A DNA stretch of 64,000 bases, from assembly GCF_001427905.1 (NCBI RefSeq), contig NZ_LMEF01000012.1, forward strand, positions 125,886 to 189,885, given 5' to 3'. The translations under genes and the position numbers were made by a program. The notes beneath the pieces were generated by a model that was not told where the DNA came from, did no database searches, and saw nothing but the letters and a program-made list of their open reading frames with translations. Positions within the stretch are counted from its first letter, which is position 1. Each line of letters starts with the position of its first letter. Of this stretch, positions 1 through 8,897 are shown one piece after another. Source of the DNA: Flavobacterium sp. Root420. GTDB taxonomy: Bacteria; Bacteroidota; Bacteroidia; Flavobacteriales; Flavobacteriaceae.

Positions 1-1
1 T

Positions 2-82
2 CATAACCAAATCATAACTGTAGAACATACTGAAAAAGGTGTTCGATTAAAAGAGGTCTTCACTTGTGAAGATATTTTCTAA
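2..82 (+). CDS. C-terminal end of an unidentified protein (partial)
   Basis: An open frame enters from the left edge and ends at a TAA at 80-82, giving 26 residues that end in CEDIF. No motif is long enough to name a family. The sequence after it is AT-rich and the next gene has its own promoter at 310-340, so this is the end of a separate upstream transcription unit. Confidence 0.45.
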   Translation, partial: HNQIITVEHTEKGVRLKEVFTCEDIF

Positions 83-309
83 ATTTTTTTAGAGTTAAAT
101 AATTGTAGGGTTTTTTTTAGGTTTTTAAAGAAGAAAAGCCCTGTTTTTTATTTAAGTAAAATCTGTACTTCATCAATGCATTAACAGGATTATTTAGGTT
201 AATTTCTACTAAAATTTGTAATAAATAAATTTTTATAACTGTCTGATTGATTACGCTTTAGGATTGTGTAAAATTAATGCGAACTTCATTCTTTTACAGG
301 GTTTTAAAG

Positions 310-340
310 TTGCTTTTTTAAAATATTATAAATAGGTTTG
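310..340 (+). promoter_or_regulatory. Flavobacterial-type promoter of the 368-3154 gene pair
   Basis: A TAGGTTTG element (333-340) matches the Bacteroidota -7 consensus TAnnTTTG, with TTG at 310-312 as the -33 element and a 20-base spacer. It lies 27 bases before the ATG at 368. The rest of the 1-367 stretch is AT-rich with nothing else recognisable. Confidence 0.55.
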
Positions 341-367
341 TAGCTCAAAATTATTAATAATTAACCT

Positions 368-1501
368 ATGAAAAAAATCATTACTTTTATTTTATTCATG
401 TCTATTTTTAGCTCCAAAGCCCAGAAAGTAGATTTGGATCGTTTTTACTTTAACGTCAGTTATCAAATTCTTCCAAAAGAGCCAGTGTCTTTCGAAAAAA
501 GAACTTTTTCTTCGAGAGTAAGATTAGGTGGAGCTTTACAAAGCTACATAGATCCAATCAGTCTAAATGACAAGATTAATATATTTGGCTGGAAAAAAGT
601 AGAGGAAAATGGGACAGTTGACATTGAACTTAATTTAGAAGATTTTGTCGAAAGTGGTGCTTCTCCTCAAACCAGAGTTGATGAAAAGAAAGACAAAGAC
701 GGACGAGTGACCAGCAGAACAGAATACTATTCTGTTACATCAACGTATGCTGCCAGAGGTTATGCTAAAATAAAAGGGCCACATACACCAACCGAAACAG
801 ATGCAAAAGTTCAGGCAGAAAAAACGATACAAGCTGCTGCACCAACCAATAGATTTTTGAAAAACGCTATTGTTAAAAAAGATACTACAGCTGTTACTGA
901 TGGTTATAACATTAGTTTTAACGGAACATTAGAGTATAAGTCAAAAGAGTATACAGATCCTTCTGCACCAATGAAGGAATTTCGTCTAAACAGAGGTGCG
1001 ATCCGTGACCAAAAACTTAGAGAATTTGCAGACAATTCATTAAATAGTTTTAATTCGAATATCAATTATACTTACGGATTTAAGCCTAAAAATGATAACG
1101 AGATTCTTTGGATTTTGGATGCTAAAAGCGATGAAGGAAATGCTCAAATTGAAGCAATACAAGCAGTTAAGGCTTTGTTTGCTACTATGAAGGCTGATGA
1201 GCCAATAGATGATTTAAAATCAAACATGCAGCCTTTAATTGAATATTTTGATTCTTTGAAAACGAAATATCCGGAAGACAACAAACCTTCTCGTAAATTG
1301 AGATATTCTGCTTACTATAATTTGGCTGTGATTTATATAATGTTAGATCAGCCAGAGAAAGCGATTGCTGAATCTGAAAAATTAATTGCTAATGATTATG
1401 ATAAAAGCGACGGAAAAGGTTTAATCGAAAAAGCTAATAAATTAATTGCAAGTTTTAAAGCGTCGAAATTAAATACCACACATAACCCAGCCCTTAAATA
1501 G
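368..1501 (+). CDS. Secreted protein of unknown function, first of a paralogous pair
   Basis: 377 residues with an N-terminal signal peptide (about 1-19, ending SSKAQ), so it is probably periplasmic or surface exposed. I do not recognise a named family. Residues about 309-365 look helical and TPR-like (LRYSAYYNLAVIY followed by a PEKAIAESEKL-type helix). The downstream protein carries a related segment (IRFSANYNLVATYILLG) and a similar N-terminal pattern (GWKK/GLKK followed by alternating polar and hydrophobic residues), so the two look like diverged duplicates. The gap to the next start is only 6 bases, so they are co-transcribed from the promoter at 310-340. Function cannot be assigned; a cell-envelope role is an inference from export only. 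Confidence 0.75.
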   Translation: MKKIITFILFMSIFSSKAQKVDLDRFYFNVSYQILPKEPVSFEKRTFSSRVRLGGALQSYIDPISLNDKINIFGWKKVEENGTVDIELNLEDFVESGASPQTRVDEKKDKDGRVTSRTEYYSVTSTYAARGYAKIKGPHTPTETDAKVQAEKTIQAAAPTNRFLKNAIVKKDTTAVTDGYNISFNGTLEYKSKEYTDPSAPMKEFRLNRGAIRDQKLREFADNSLNSFNSNINYTYGFKPKNDNEILWILDAKSDEGNAQIEAIQAVKALFATMKADEPIDDLKSNMQPLIEYFDSLKTKYPEDNKPSRKLRYSAYYNLAVIYIMLDQPEKAIAESEKLIANDYDKSDGKGLIEKANKLIASFKASKLNTTHNPALK

Positions 1502-1507
1502 AAATAC

Positions 1508-3154
1508 ATGAAAAACATTACAAAAATTATTTTATTACTGGTACTTACTGGTATAAATCAAACTGTTTGTGGTCAGATGACTTCAATGGCTTTTGGTAAG
1601 ACGACTGCCGTTACAAACAGATTAAATTTACGTGGACCTGTTCCACCAGTAGACACTAAGTACGGAAAGTATAAATCATACCAAATGGTTTTAGACCTGT
1701 CTCCAGGTTTAGAAAGCAGTTTTAATCTTAGAAAACTACCTTTTTCTGCAGAAAAATTCAATGAAAGCTTTGCAATCTCAGGTTTAAAAAAATCTAACGA
1801 TGGAGATTTTAAAATCAAATACAATTTAACTCGTTATGAGCTAATACACGACGAGGATTATTTAGAAACTTATTACCAAAAAGCACCGGCTTATTATATT
1901 GGTTTAGAGTCTAATTTAGAAATCTCAGATAAATCAGGAAAGGTAATTTACAAAAGATATACTACTCCTAAAGTATGTATGTTTGTTACAAATCCATCAG
2001 ATACTTATGACAATTTAGCCTTTAAAATATTAAGTGATAATTTTAATGCGATGATTGCTGAGTTTGAAGGATTCTATTTGTACGGTCCGGCGATTAACAA
2101 ATTAAAATATGTTGATCTTGAAAAGAAGAAAAAATCAAAATCTACTTTTAATGTAGACGAGTTCAATCAATCTGTTCAGGTTTTGCCAACTTTAGTTGAT
2201 GTAGACAGAGAAAATTGGGCAGATTTATTTGGAGAAGCACAAAAATATTGGTTAGAATATGTGAACTTTCAAGATAAAGAAGATGAAGATTTAGCTAAAA
2301 AAATAAGATTTAGTGCCAACTATAATCTAGTTGCTACTTATATTCTTTTAGGAAATGTTGATGAGGCAAATAAATATATGCTTGGAGTAAAAGAAAATGA
2401 AAAAAGCTTTTTAGGTATGAGAGATGATTATCCTTACTTAACACGTGTAATCGAAGATATTGATAAATATAAAAAGATTACTGAAAAAGCATTTACAATT
2501 GAAGCTATTCAGGCAGAGCCAGTTTTGGCTGCTTACAAAAAATCACCTAATGCGTTTAAATATGCTGAGTTTGACGGTGAAGTTTTAGACGTAGATGCAA
2601 AAGTTTTTAAAGGTAAAGTTAGAATTATCAGTGATTTTCCAGAATTGGTAGATTTGAGAACAGAACAAACAGTGTCTGGTTTTAGAGCTATGATGGACGG
2701 TATTGGTTCAGAAAAAAGCAGTGTTAGAATCTATATTGACGGACAGAAAAAACCTGAGAAAACAAATTTGAAAAAGGTTGTTAACATTAAAGATAATGAA
2801 GGCAGAATGTACATTGTAGGTAAAGCTGGAAGAGGAGTGCCTCTAGTATCATTAGGTGATAAAGTGGAAACCAATACAAAAAGATATTCATTGTTCGAAG
2901 AAGTTAAAAAAGGAGGTAAAGTTTCATTGTATCATGAATTCTTTCCACAGGATGATTATTCTTTGAAAAAACCAGCTCAGGATGAATTCTTTAGTCCACC
3001 GGTTTTCCTTGGAAGAAGAAAAGCATTAAGAGAATATTTTTCTGATTGTCCACAAATGATCGAAAGCATTGATAAAGGTGCTTATGACTTTGAAAACAAA
3101 GAAACGTATATCAAAATGTTTGATGATTATACTAAATTATGTGGTAACTCATAA
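1508..3154 (+). CDS. Secreted protein of unknown function, second of a paralogous pair
   Basis: 548 residues with a signal peptide (about 1-23, ending VCGQ). The middle (about 263-320) holds a TPR-like helical segment resembling the C-terminal part of the upstream protein. The C-terminal 230 residues have no counterpart there and include a stretch with repeated KG-K-RI motifs suggestive of a beta-sandwich. No catalytic motif is evident. The gene follows its partner by 6 bases and is closed by a terminator at 3178-3207, so the two form a bicistronic unit. I do not recognise the family; an envelope-associated function for the pair is inferred from export and co-transcription. Confidence 0.75.
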   Translation: MKNITKIILLLVLTGINQTVCGQMTSMAFGKTTAVTNRLNLRGPVPPVDTKYGKYKSYQMVLDLSPGLESSFNLRKLPFSAEKFNESFAISGLKKSNDGDFKIKYNLTRYELIHDEDYLETYYQKAPAYYIGLESNLEISDKSGKVIYKRYTTPKVCMFVTNPSDTYDNLAFKILSDNFNAMIAEFEGFYLYGPAINKLKYVDLEKKKKSKSTFNVDEFNQSVQVLPTLVDVDRENWADLFGEAQKYWLEYVNFQDKEDEDLAKKIRFSANYNLVATYILLGNVDEANKYMLGVKENEKSFLGMRDDYPYLTRVIEDIDKYKKITEKAFTIEAIQAEPVLAAYKKSPNAFKYAEFDGEVLDVDAKVFKGKVRIISDFPELVDLRTEQTVSGFRAMMDGIGSEKSSVRIYIDGQKKPEKTNLKKVVNIKDNEGRMYIVGKAGRGVPLVSLGDKVETNTKRYSLFEEVKKGGKVSLYHEFFPQDDYSLKKPAQDEFFSPPVFLGRRKALREYFSDCPQMIESIDKGAYDFENKETYIKMFDDYTKLCGNS

Positions 3155-3177
3155 TTCTGTTTCAGAAATATTTTAAG

Positions 3178-3207
3178 AAAGGGCTGTCATTTAGACGGCC
3201 CTTTTTT
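3178..3207 (+). terminator. Rho-independent terminator after the secreted pair
   Basis: GGGCTGTC and GACGGCCC form a stem with one G-T pair around a short ATTTA loop, followed by a run of six T residues. It ends the 368-3154 unit. Confidence 0.75.
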
Positions 3208-3213
3208 ATGTGT

Positions 3214-3423
3214 TTAAATTAGAAGAGATCGTAATAATTCTAATTTCGACTCACCTGTTGTCCAAAAAACATAATTGTTTTTTGGAGTACCGCCTTTAGG
3301 TTTGTTATCAAAATTATAAACCAAGGAACATTTAATGTAGAAATCAAGAGGTAAATCGTATTTTGTGCCGAGGTTAAAAGTCGATATGAAATCTTTTATT
3401 TTGTAGGGTTTGGAAAATATAAA
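3214..3423 (-). pseudogene. Remnant of an outer-membrane beta-barrel protein C-terminus
   Basis: On the minus strand a stretch of about 70 codons stays open to a TAA at 3214-3216 and reads like the last strands of a barrel protein (FNLGTKYDLPLDFYIKCS, then SLVYNFDNKPKGGTPKNNYVF). There is no start codon, and the frame runs upstream directly into the terminator of the neighbouring gene. The style resembles DUF481-type outer-membrane proteins, which is a recollection, not a search result. I read it as the 3' remnant of a deleted gene. Confidence 0.5.
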
Positions 3424-3464
3424 AAAAATCCCATTTTCAACTGAATGAAATGGGATTTTTTATT
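3424..3464 (-). terminator. Terminator for the 4188-8597 / 3490-4185 unit
   Basis: AAATCCCATTT pairs with AAATGGGATTT around an 11-base loop, with A/T runs on both sides. It lies 25 bases past the stop of the fibronectin-III lipoprotein on the minus strand. Confidence 0.75.
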
Positions 3465-3489
3465 GTAACTAAATTGTAATTTTTAAATT

Positions 3490-4185
3490 CTAATTGGTCT
3501 TAAACTTCCAAACCTGACCAATAGTTTCTCCTCCTTTATTGTCTTTTACAACAACACTCCAGTAATATTGTTTTGTAGGTTCAACAGCGGTAGTGACCGT
3601 AAGTGCCGAGATGTTATCGCCAATTTTTGCAGTTGGCGGATTGGTTGTTCCAAAATAAACATCATAAGTAAGTATATCGACAGTATCAACATCAGATGCT
3701 GTCCAACTTAGTGTTGCTGTTGCAGTATTTATTACACTGTTTATTGCTGGTAATCCTATCGTTGGTGAAAAAGGCAAATGATTTACCACAGCTACACCAG
3801 CAGTATAAAATTTATAAGTTGCTGTATAAGCACTTGCCAAACCTTTAGCATCTGTTGCTTTTACTCTCCAATAATAGGCAGTATTTTTATCTAACGTAGC
3901 AGTATTGGTAAGGCTGGATGTTCCGTCAAGAGTGGATACAATTTGAGTAAACCCATTATCTTTTGCAACCTGAATTTGATAAACAACAGCGTCTTTTTCG
4001 GTATCAGTGGCCTGGTTCCATTGAAAAACAACAGTATTGTCTAAACATAATTTATTATCTGTCGGACTTGCTAATACAGGTACGGTTGGAGCAGTGTTTA
4101 CCGGGGCAACAGGATCGTCGTCGCCACCGCTTCCGCAGGCTGAAAATAGTAAACCAATGATTGATAGGTATATAAAATTCTTCAT
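3490..4185 (-). CDS. Surface lipoprotein with two fibronectin type III domains
   Basis: 231 residues. The N-terminus is a lipoprotein signal (LLFSAC lipobox at about 12-17) followed by GSGGDDDP. Acidic residues just after the lipid-modified cysteine are the flavobacterial signal for export to the cell surface. The rest is two fibronectin-III-like domains (about 35-125 and 135-231), each with the YYWRVKATDAKG / YYWSVVVKDNKG signature of the last strands. It has no catalytic domain and is probably a binding or spacer module. It starts 2 bases after the stop of the LRR protein and shares its transcript, so the two may act together on the surface. Confidence 0.8.
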   Translation of the reverse strand: MKNFIYLSIIGLLFSACGSGGDDDPVAPVNTAPTVPVLASPTDNKLCLDNTVVFQWNQATDTEKDAVVYQIQVAKDNGFTQIVSTLDGTSSLTNTATLDKNTAYYWRVKATDAKGLASAYTATYKFYTAGVAVVNHLPFSPTIGLPAINSVINTATATLSWTASDVDTVDILTYDVYFGTTNPPTAKIGDNISALTVTTAVEPTKQYYWSVVVKDNKGGETIGQVWKFKTN

Positions 4186-4187
4186 CT

Positions 4188-7100
4188 TTATTTTTTTATG
4201 ATTTTAATGTGTTCTGGAGTTTCTAAATAGATTTTGGCTGCATAAATTCCTGATGGTTGATTTTCAAGATTTAATTTTGCAGTTCCATTTTCGATAGTAT
4301 AGGTTTTGCTTGAAACTAATTGACCTCCAAAATTGTATAATTCAATTACAACTTCATTTTTGTCAGTTGGTATTTCAATCTCAAAGCTTCCACTAGTTGG
4401 ATTCGGATAAGCAGAAAGAATTGTTCCTAAGATCTCTGTTGTTTTAACCTTTTTAGCATAAACTCCTTCACAAGCTTTTGCAGTTGCAACTTCGATTAAT
4501 CCTCCTTCGCTAAGTTCTAATGAGAAATTAGAATCTGTTGTTTGAAACTGTTCTGCTCCGTCAACAAAAACTGTAAAAGGCGCAGTTCCTTCAGTAATTT
4601 CGATATCTACTTTTTTAGATGTAATACTAGATTTTCCAGCAATTGTAGCTCCTTTTGCAATTGTTACATTGAAGTTTTGCTCGAAAATCATATTAGGAAT
4701 AGTAATCTTGATTTTGTAAACACCCGGAGCTAAAGTAACTTTTAAACTATTGTTTGTAAAAGTATAAGGCTTGTCATTAACGGTGGCAACATAGTCAAAT
4801 GCTGTTTTGGCTACAATACTTATTTCTCCATTGTTTTCACCAAGGCAAGACTCGCCTTTGGTTTCTATAGCAAAATTGTTTGCCGGTAAAGTTAATTCTC
4901 CGGTGCATTCTGTGTTGTAAGTTACATACGCATCTTTGCTATTTGACCAATTGGTATTAGAATATGCAATGTCATCAACAAGAACACAATATAATTTTGG
5001 ATTTGTATAAAGCGTGATATTTCCGTTCTTTATCAATGTGTTTTTACCATTTCTTAAATTCAGGCTTGTTAATTGGTTACTAGTTACACTTAAGAATGTT
5101 AAAGCTGGGTTTTGTGATACATCAAGTGTATTTAAAGTATTTTCAGATATTCTTAGAATTTTTAAAGCAGCATTTTTAGAAACATCCAAACTTGATATTT
5201 TGTTAGATGATACTTCCAATGTGTTCAATAATTTATTGTTAGAAATATTTAAACTTGTTAAATTATTCGAAACTGCCAGCAAAGATGTTAATGCTACGTT
5301 TGATGATAAATCTAGCGTGTTCACTTTATTATAATTAATACTTAAAGAAGTAAGGTTTGTGTTTTTCGAAACATCTAAACTTGTTAACTGATTATTAGTA
5401 CTTACCAAGCTAACTAGATTTGTATTTTTTGAAACATCAATAGTTGTTAATTGATTAAGTGAAACGTTTAAATCAGTCAATGCTGCATTTTTTGAAACAT
5501 CTATTGTTGTCAATTTATTAAAAGATACATCAAAATCTTTTAATACTGTATTTTGAGATACATCTATAGTGGCTAATAAATTGTTAGAAATTAAAAGTTT
5601 CGTTAAAGCTGTGTTTTTCGAAATATCTAAAACGGCTAGTTTATTTCTATAAAGAGATGCACTGTTTAATGCTATATTTTGTGAAATATCCAATGCTGTT
5701 ATCTCATTTGTAGAACAATCTAAAGATTGTAGATTTGAATTTTTTGTTATGTTTAACGAGACTAATTTGTTATCAGAACATCTTAGTGTTTTTAAACTTA
5801 AATTTTTAGAAAGATCCAATGTCGTAATTGCATTATAAGCACAGTTAAGCGACTCTAATGCTATGAAATCCTGTATACCTGTTAAGTCTGCAATTTTCGC
5901 TGTTGGCGCATAAACGCTTAAAGAAGTCAGGTTCGAAATACTCCCAGTCCTTATTTTTCCATTTTTACCATCTTTATCAATTTGGCTTGCAATTAAAAGA
6001 TCTTCAAAATTAGGGTCAGGAATCAAGGTATAAGTTGGTTCAGCACAAGCGCTTATAGAAAATGTAGCAGATGCGTCTTTTTTTGTAGTCCAATTTGCTT
6101 TAGAGTAATTTTCGTCATCAACAACTATACAATTCAAAATTGGATTTTTAAGAAAACTTAAATCTGCAGTTACTAGCAATGTGTTTTTCCCGTTTTTTAA
6201 ATTTAAATCTGTTAAATAATCCGAATCTGCACATTTTAATGTTGTAATCAAATAGTTTTTAGAAAGATCAAAAGAAGCAAACTGATTTTTTCCACAATCT
6301 AAAGTAGTTAAAGCTTGATTTTTTGAAACGTCTAAAGTTTTTAAAGCATTCTCATAACAACTCAAAGTGATTAATTTTGCATTGACTGAAGCGTCAAAGC
6401 TTGTAACTTTATTATATCCAAAATCAATTGTTGTTAATTCAGGATTTTTTGACGTATTAAACGCAGTAAGACTGTTTCTGGAAGCTATAACGCTTTTTAA
6501 GTTAGGCGAATTAGAAATATCCAAAGAAGCTAAACTATTATTATTACATTTTAACGTAGTTAAAGCAATGTTTTTAGAAATATTCAGACTTGTTAACCAA
6601 TTCTGATTACAGGTTAAATCTGTTAAATTTAAATTACTGGAAACATCTAAAGAAGCAATTTTATTACCAACTAATTCTAATTTAGTTAACATTAAATTTT
6701 TAGAAACATTTAAAGTTGTAAGCTGATTAAAAGAGCAGTTCAATCCTGTAATGTTTGTATTTTGTGACAGGTCTAAAGAAGTAAGTTTATTTCCGCTTAA
6801 ATTTACACTTGTTAAAGCGGTATTGTTAGAAAGATCTAAAGAAGTTAAATTATTTGAAGACAGGCTTAAATCTATTAATGCCAAACAACTAGAAATGTTT
6901 AAAGTTTCTAAAACTCCACTTGTACAATTTAATTTTTTAATTTTTGTGTTTTTTGAAAGATCCAGGTTTTTTATTAAAGATCTGCTGTTTGGAGGTAATG
7001 ATAATTCTTCAAGTGCAGCAAAATCTTCAATACCAGTCAGAGTGCTAATTTGAGGATCAGAGCTGCCTGTATATAATGATACGCTGGTAATAGTAGCAAT

Positions 7101-8597
7101 TTTACTTGTAATAACTTTTCCATCTATTGTACCATCAACTCCTATGGCAACTAAATGCTTCTCAAAATTTGGGTCTGGTATTAAGGTGTATTTTGGTTCT
7201 TCGCATACAGTCTCAGAAAAATTAGTAGTAGCATCTTTAAAAGTGGCCCATTTTGTAGTAGCATCTGATACGTTATCAACAAGTATACAGCTTAAGTTAC
7301 CGATGCTTTTTAGATTTATTACCGTGATAATGCTGTTTTGCCCGTTTTTTAAGTTCAATTGCTTTAAAGAATTATTATTGTTGCACTGTACACTTGTAAG
7401 CAAAGTATTTTTAGAAAGATCTAAAGAGGTAATCTTGGTGCTTGAACAGCTCAATGTAGTTAAAGCTTTATTTGTAGAAAGGTCTAATGTTTCTATAGGG
7501 TTTCCATCACATCTTAAAGATGTTAATTTTGGGTGTTTTGAAGCATCAAAACTAGCAATTTTGTTAGAATAGAAATCAATTTTTGATAATTCAGGATTGT
7601 TTGAAGTATCTAATGTAGTGAGGAGATTTGAAGAACAAACTAAATTTTGTAAATTAACTAATTTAGAAACGTCAAGAGTCGTTAGTTTGTTATTATTACA
7701 ATCTAAAGAAGTTAAAAGTAAATTTTTAGAAAGATCTAAATTTGTTAAGCCGGTACCATAACAATCTAAATTTGTTAATTCTGGATTATTTGAGAGATCC
7801 AGAGTACCAAGATTAAAATTTTGGCCACAGCTTAGCGACTTTAACTTAGTGTTTTTAGAAACATTTAAAGTTGTAAGCTTATTCCAATATACGCCTAATG
7901 AAGTTAACTCTGTAAAATCTTGAATTCCGGTAAGATCTACAATGTAACTATCGCCAATATTTAAAGATCTTATCGTATTCACATTGTTAGTTAATACTTT
8001 TCCATCCGGGGTACCTGAATCAATTCCTAAGCTAATAAGTTTTTTTTCAAAATTCAAATCAGGAATTAGTGTGTATTGTTCTGTACCCTGAACGTAAACT
8101 TCAACGTGATCAATTAAAACTTTAAAAGGTTTATTGTCAAAACTGAAGGTAGAAATGGATAATTCATACGACATGTCTGAATCTGCTGTAAAAGTTGTTT
8201 CTTTTTCAGTCCATGCATTATTTGTTGCAAAAGTACTGCTAGAGATAGAACTGGCACTTCCGTTTTGTGATATTTTTAATGCAATAGGATGATCGCCACT
8301 ATAGTTGTCACTTACATACTTGTAATCAAATTTTACTGTATAGGTTACCCCAGCTTTCAGTGGAACAAGAGCAGTGATCTTTGGGGGCAAAGTAGCATTC
8401 ACTAATGTTAGTTCTGCACTATAAACATTTACAGAGTTAGGACCATTCCAGTATCTTGCGATACTATTTTGACTTGTCCAATTTTCAGCTGTTGTAGTGT
8501 TCGTCCAGTTTTCAAAATTTGGATTCGGAACTAAACTAGTTTGCGCATAAATAGAAAAATTTGCCAATAAAATCAATAAGAGTAGTTTTGTTTTCAT
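4188..8597 (-). CDS. Giant leucine-rich-repeat surface protein exported by type IX secretion
   Basis: 1469 residues: signal peptide (1-19), a carbohydrate-binding-like beta-sandwich (about 20-170), then three homologous modules starting near residues 174, 472 and 856. Each module opens with a YTLIPD-NFE motif, continues with many 21-residue leucine-rich repeats of the LTSLDVSKN-L-L-CNNNKL type, and closes with a VDD-x-NW-x-KDA cap. A SprB-like repeat region follows (about 1235-1330), and the end is a type A T9SS sorting domain (AYPNPTSGSFEIEIP, final KIIKK). LRR proteins of this kind usually mediate binding or adhesion; the ligand here is unknown. It is the first gene of a unit with the fibronectin lipoprotein. 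The triplication suggests growth by internal duplication. Confidence 0.88.
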   Translation of the reverse strand: MKTKLLLLILLANFSIYAQTSLVPNPNFENWTNTTTAENWTSQNSIARYWNGPNSVNVYSAELTLVNATLPPKITALVPLKAGVTYTVKFDYKYVSDNYSGDHPIALKISQNGSASSISSSTFATNNAWTEKETTFTADSDMSYELSISTFSFDNKPFKVLIDHVEVYVQGTEQYTLIPDLNFEKKLISLGIDSGTPDGKVLTNNVNTIRSLNIGDSYIVDLTGIQDFTELTSLGVYWNKLTTLNVSKNTKLKSLSCGQNFNLGTLDLSNNPELTNLDCYGTGLTNLDLSKNLLLTSLDCNNNKLTTLDVSKLVNLQNLVCSSNLLTTLDTSNNPELSKIDFYSNKIASFDASKHPKLTSLRCDGNPIETLDLSTNKALTTLSCSSTKITSLDLSKNTLLTSVQCNNNNSLKQLNLKNGQNSIITVINLKSIGNLSCILVDNVSDATTKWATFKDATTNFSETVCEEPKYTLIPDPNFEKHLVAIGVDGTIDGKVITSKIATITSVSLYTGSSDPQISTLTGIEDFAALEELSLPPNSRSLIKNLDLSKNTKIKKLNCTSGVLETLNISSCLALIDLSLSSNNLTSLDLSNNTALTSVNLSGNKLTSLDLSQNTNITGLNCSFNQLTTLNVSKNLMLTKLELVGNKIASLDVSSNLNLTDLTCNQNWLTSLNISKNIALTTLKCNNNSLASLDISNSPNLKSVIASRNSLTAFNTSKNPELTTIDFGYNKVTSFDASVNAKLITLSCYENALKTLDVSKNQALTTLDCGKNQFASFDLSKNYLITTLKCADSDYLTDLNLKNGKNTLLVTADLSFLKNPILNCIVVDDENYSKANWTTKKDASATFSISACAEPTYTLIPDPNFEDLLIASQIDKDGKNGKIRTGSISNLTSLSVYAPTAKIADLTGIQDFIALESLNCAYNAITTLDLSKNLSLKTLRCSDNKLVSLNITKNSNLQSLDCSTNEITALDISQNIALNSASLYRNKLAVLDISKNTALTKLLISNNLLATIDVSQNTVLKDFDVSFNKLTTIDVSKNAALTDLNVSLNQLTTIDVSKNTNLVSLVSTNNQLTSLDVSKNTNLTSLSINYNKVNTLDLSSNVALTSLLAVSNNLTSLNISNNKLLNTLEVSSNKISSLDVSKNAALKILRISENTLNTLDVSQNPALTFLSVTSNQLTSLNLRNGKNTLIKNGNITLYTNPKLYCVLVDDIAYSNTNWSNSKDAYVTYNTECTGELTLPANNFAIETKGESCLGENNGEISIVAKTAFDYVATVNDKPYTFTNNSLKVTLAPGVYKIKITIPNMIFEQNFNVTIAKGATIAGKSSITSKKVDIEITEGTAPFTVFVDGAEQFQTTDSNFSLELSEGGLIEVATAKACEGVYAKKVKTTEILGTILSAYPNPTSGSFEIEIPTDKNEVVIELYNFGGQLVSSKTYTIENGTAKLNLENQPSGIYAAKIYLETPEHIKIIKK

Positions 8598-8897
8598 AGA
8601 ATAAGTTTATGATTCGGTCGCGCAAGTGTACAGGTTTTAAACTAACTTTCCTTACGGGAAGACGTAAAGGCTGTGTTATTTCTTTACTTTTATATAGAAG
8701 CAGAAAAATAAAAATAATTTTTGCTGTAATTTTTCGTACGAAATAGAAGTAAGTGATTATAGGAAAGGTACTTGTCAATATTCGACGATTTCTTAAATTG
8801 CAATCAAAATATTCATAAGACAGTGTTAATGGTTAGTATTTTGTAACAAAAAATCATAATTTAGGCCCATATTTTAACTTTTATCATAATTATATAC
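8598..8897. other. Divergent intergenic region, no confident feature
   Basis: 300 bases between the divergent LRR and subtilase genes. It should hold both promoters. A weak TACACTTG (minus strand, near 8623) could be the -7 element of the LRR gene, but it deviates from consensus. No hairpin, repeat or operator stands out. Confidence 0.4.

Noticed and set aside
7144..7572. Plus-strand frame of 142 codons inside the LRR gene
   Set aside because: It is the antisense of a repetitive gene; its length comes from the low-stop repeat DNA.
8536..8778. Minus-strand open frame of 80 codons overlapping the LRR gene start
   Set aside because: Its composition is not protein-like and it covers the signal-peptide start of a well supported gene.
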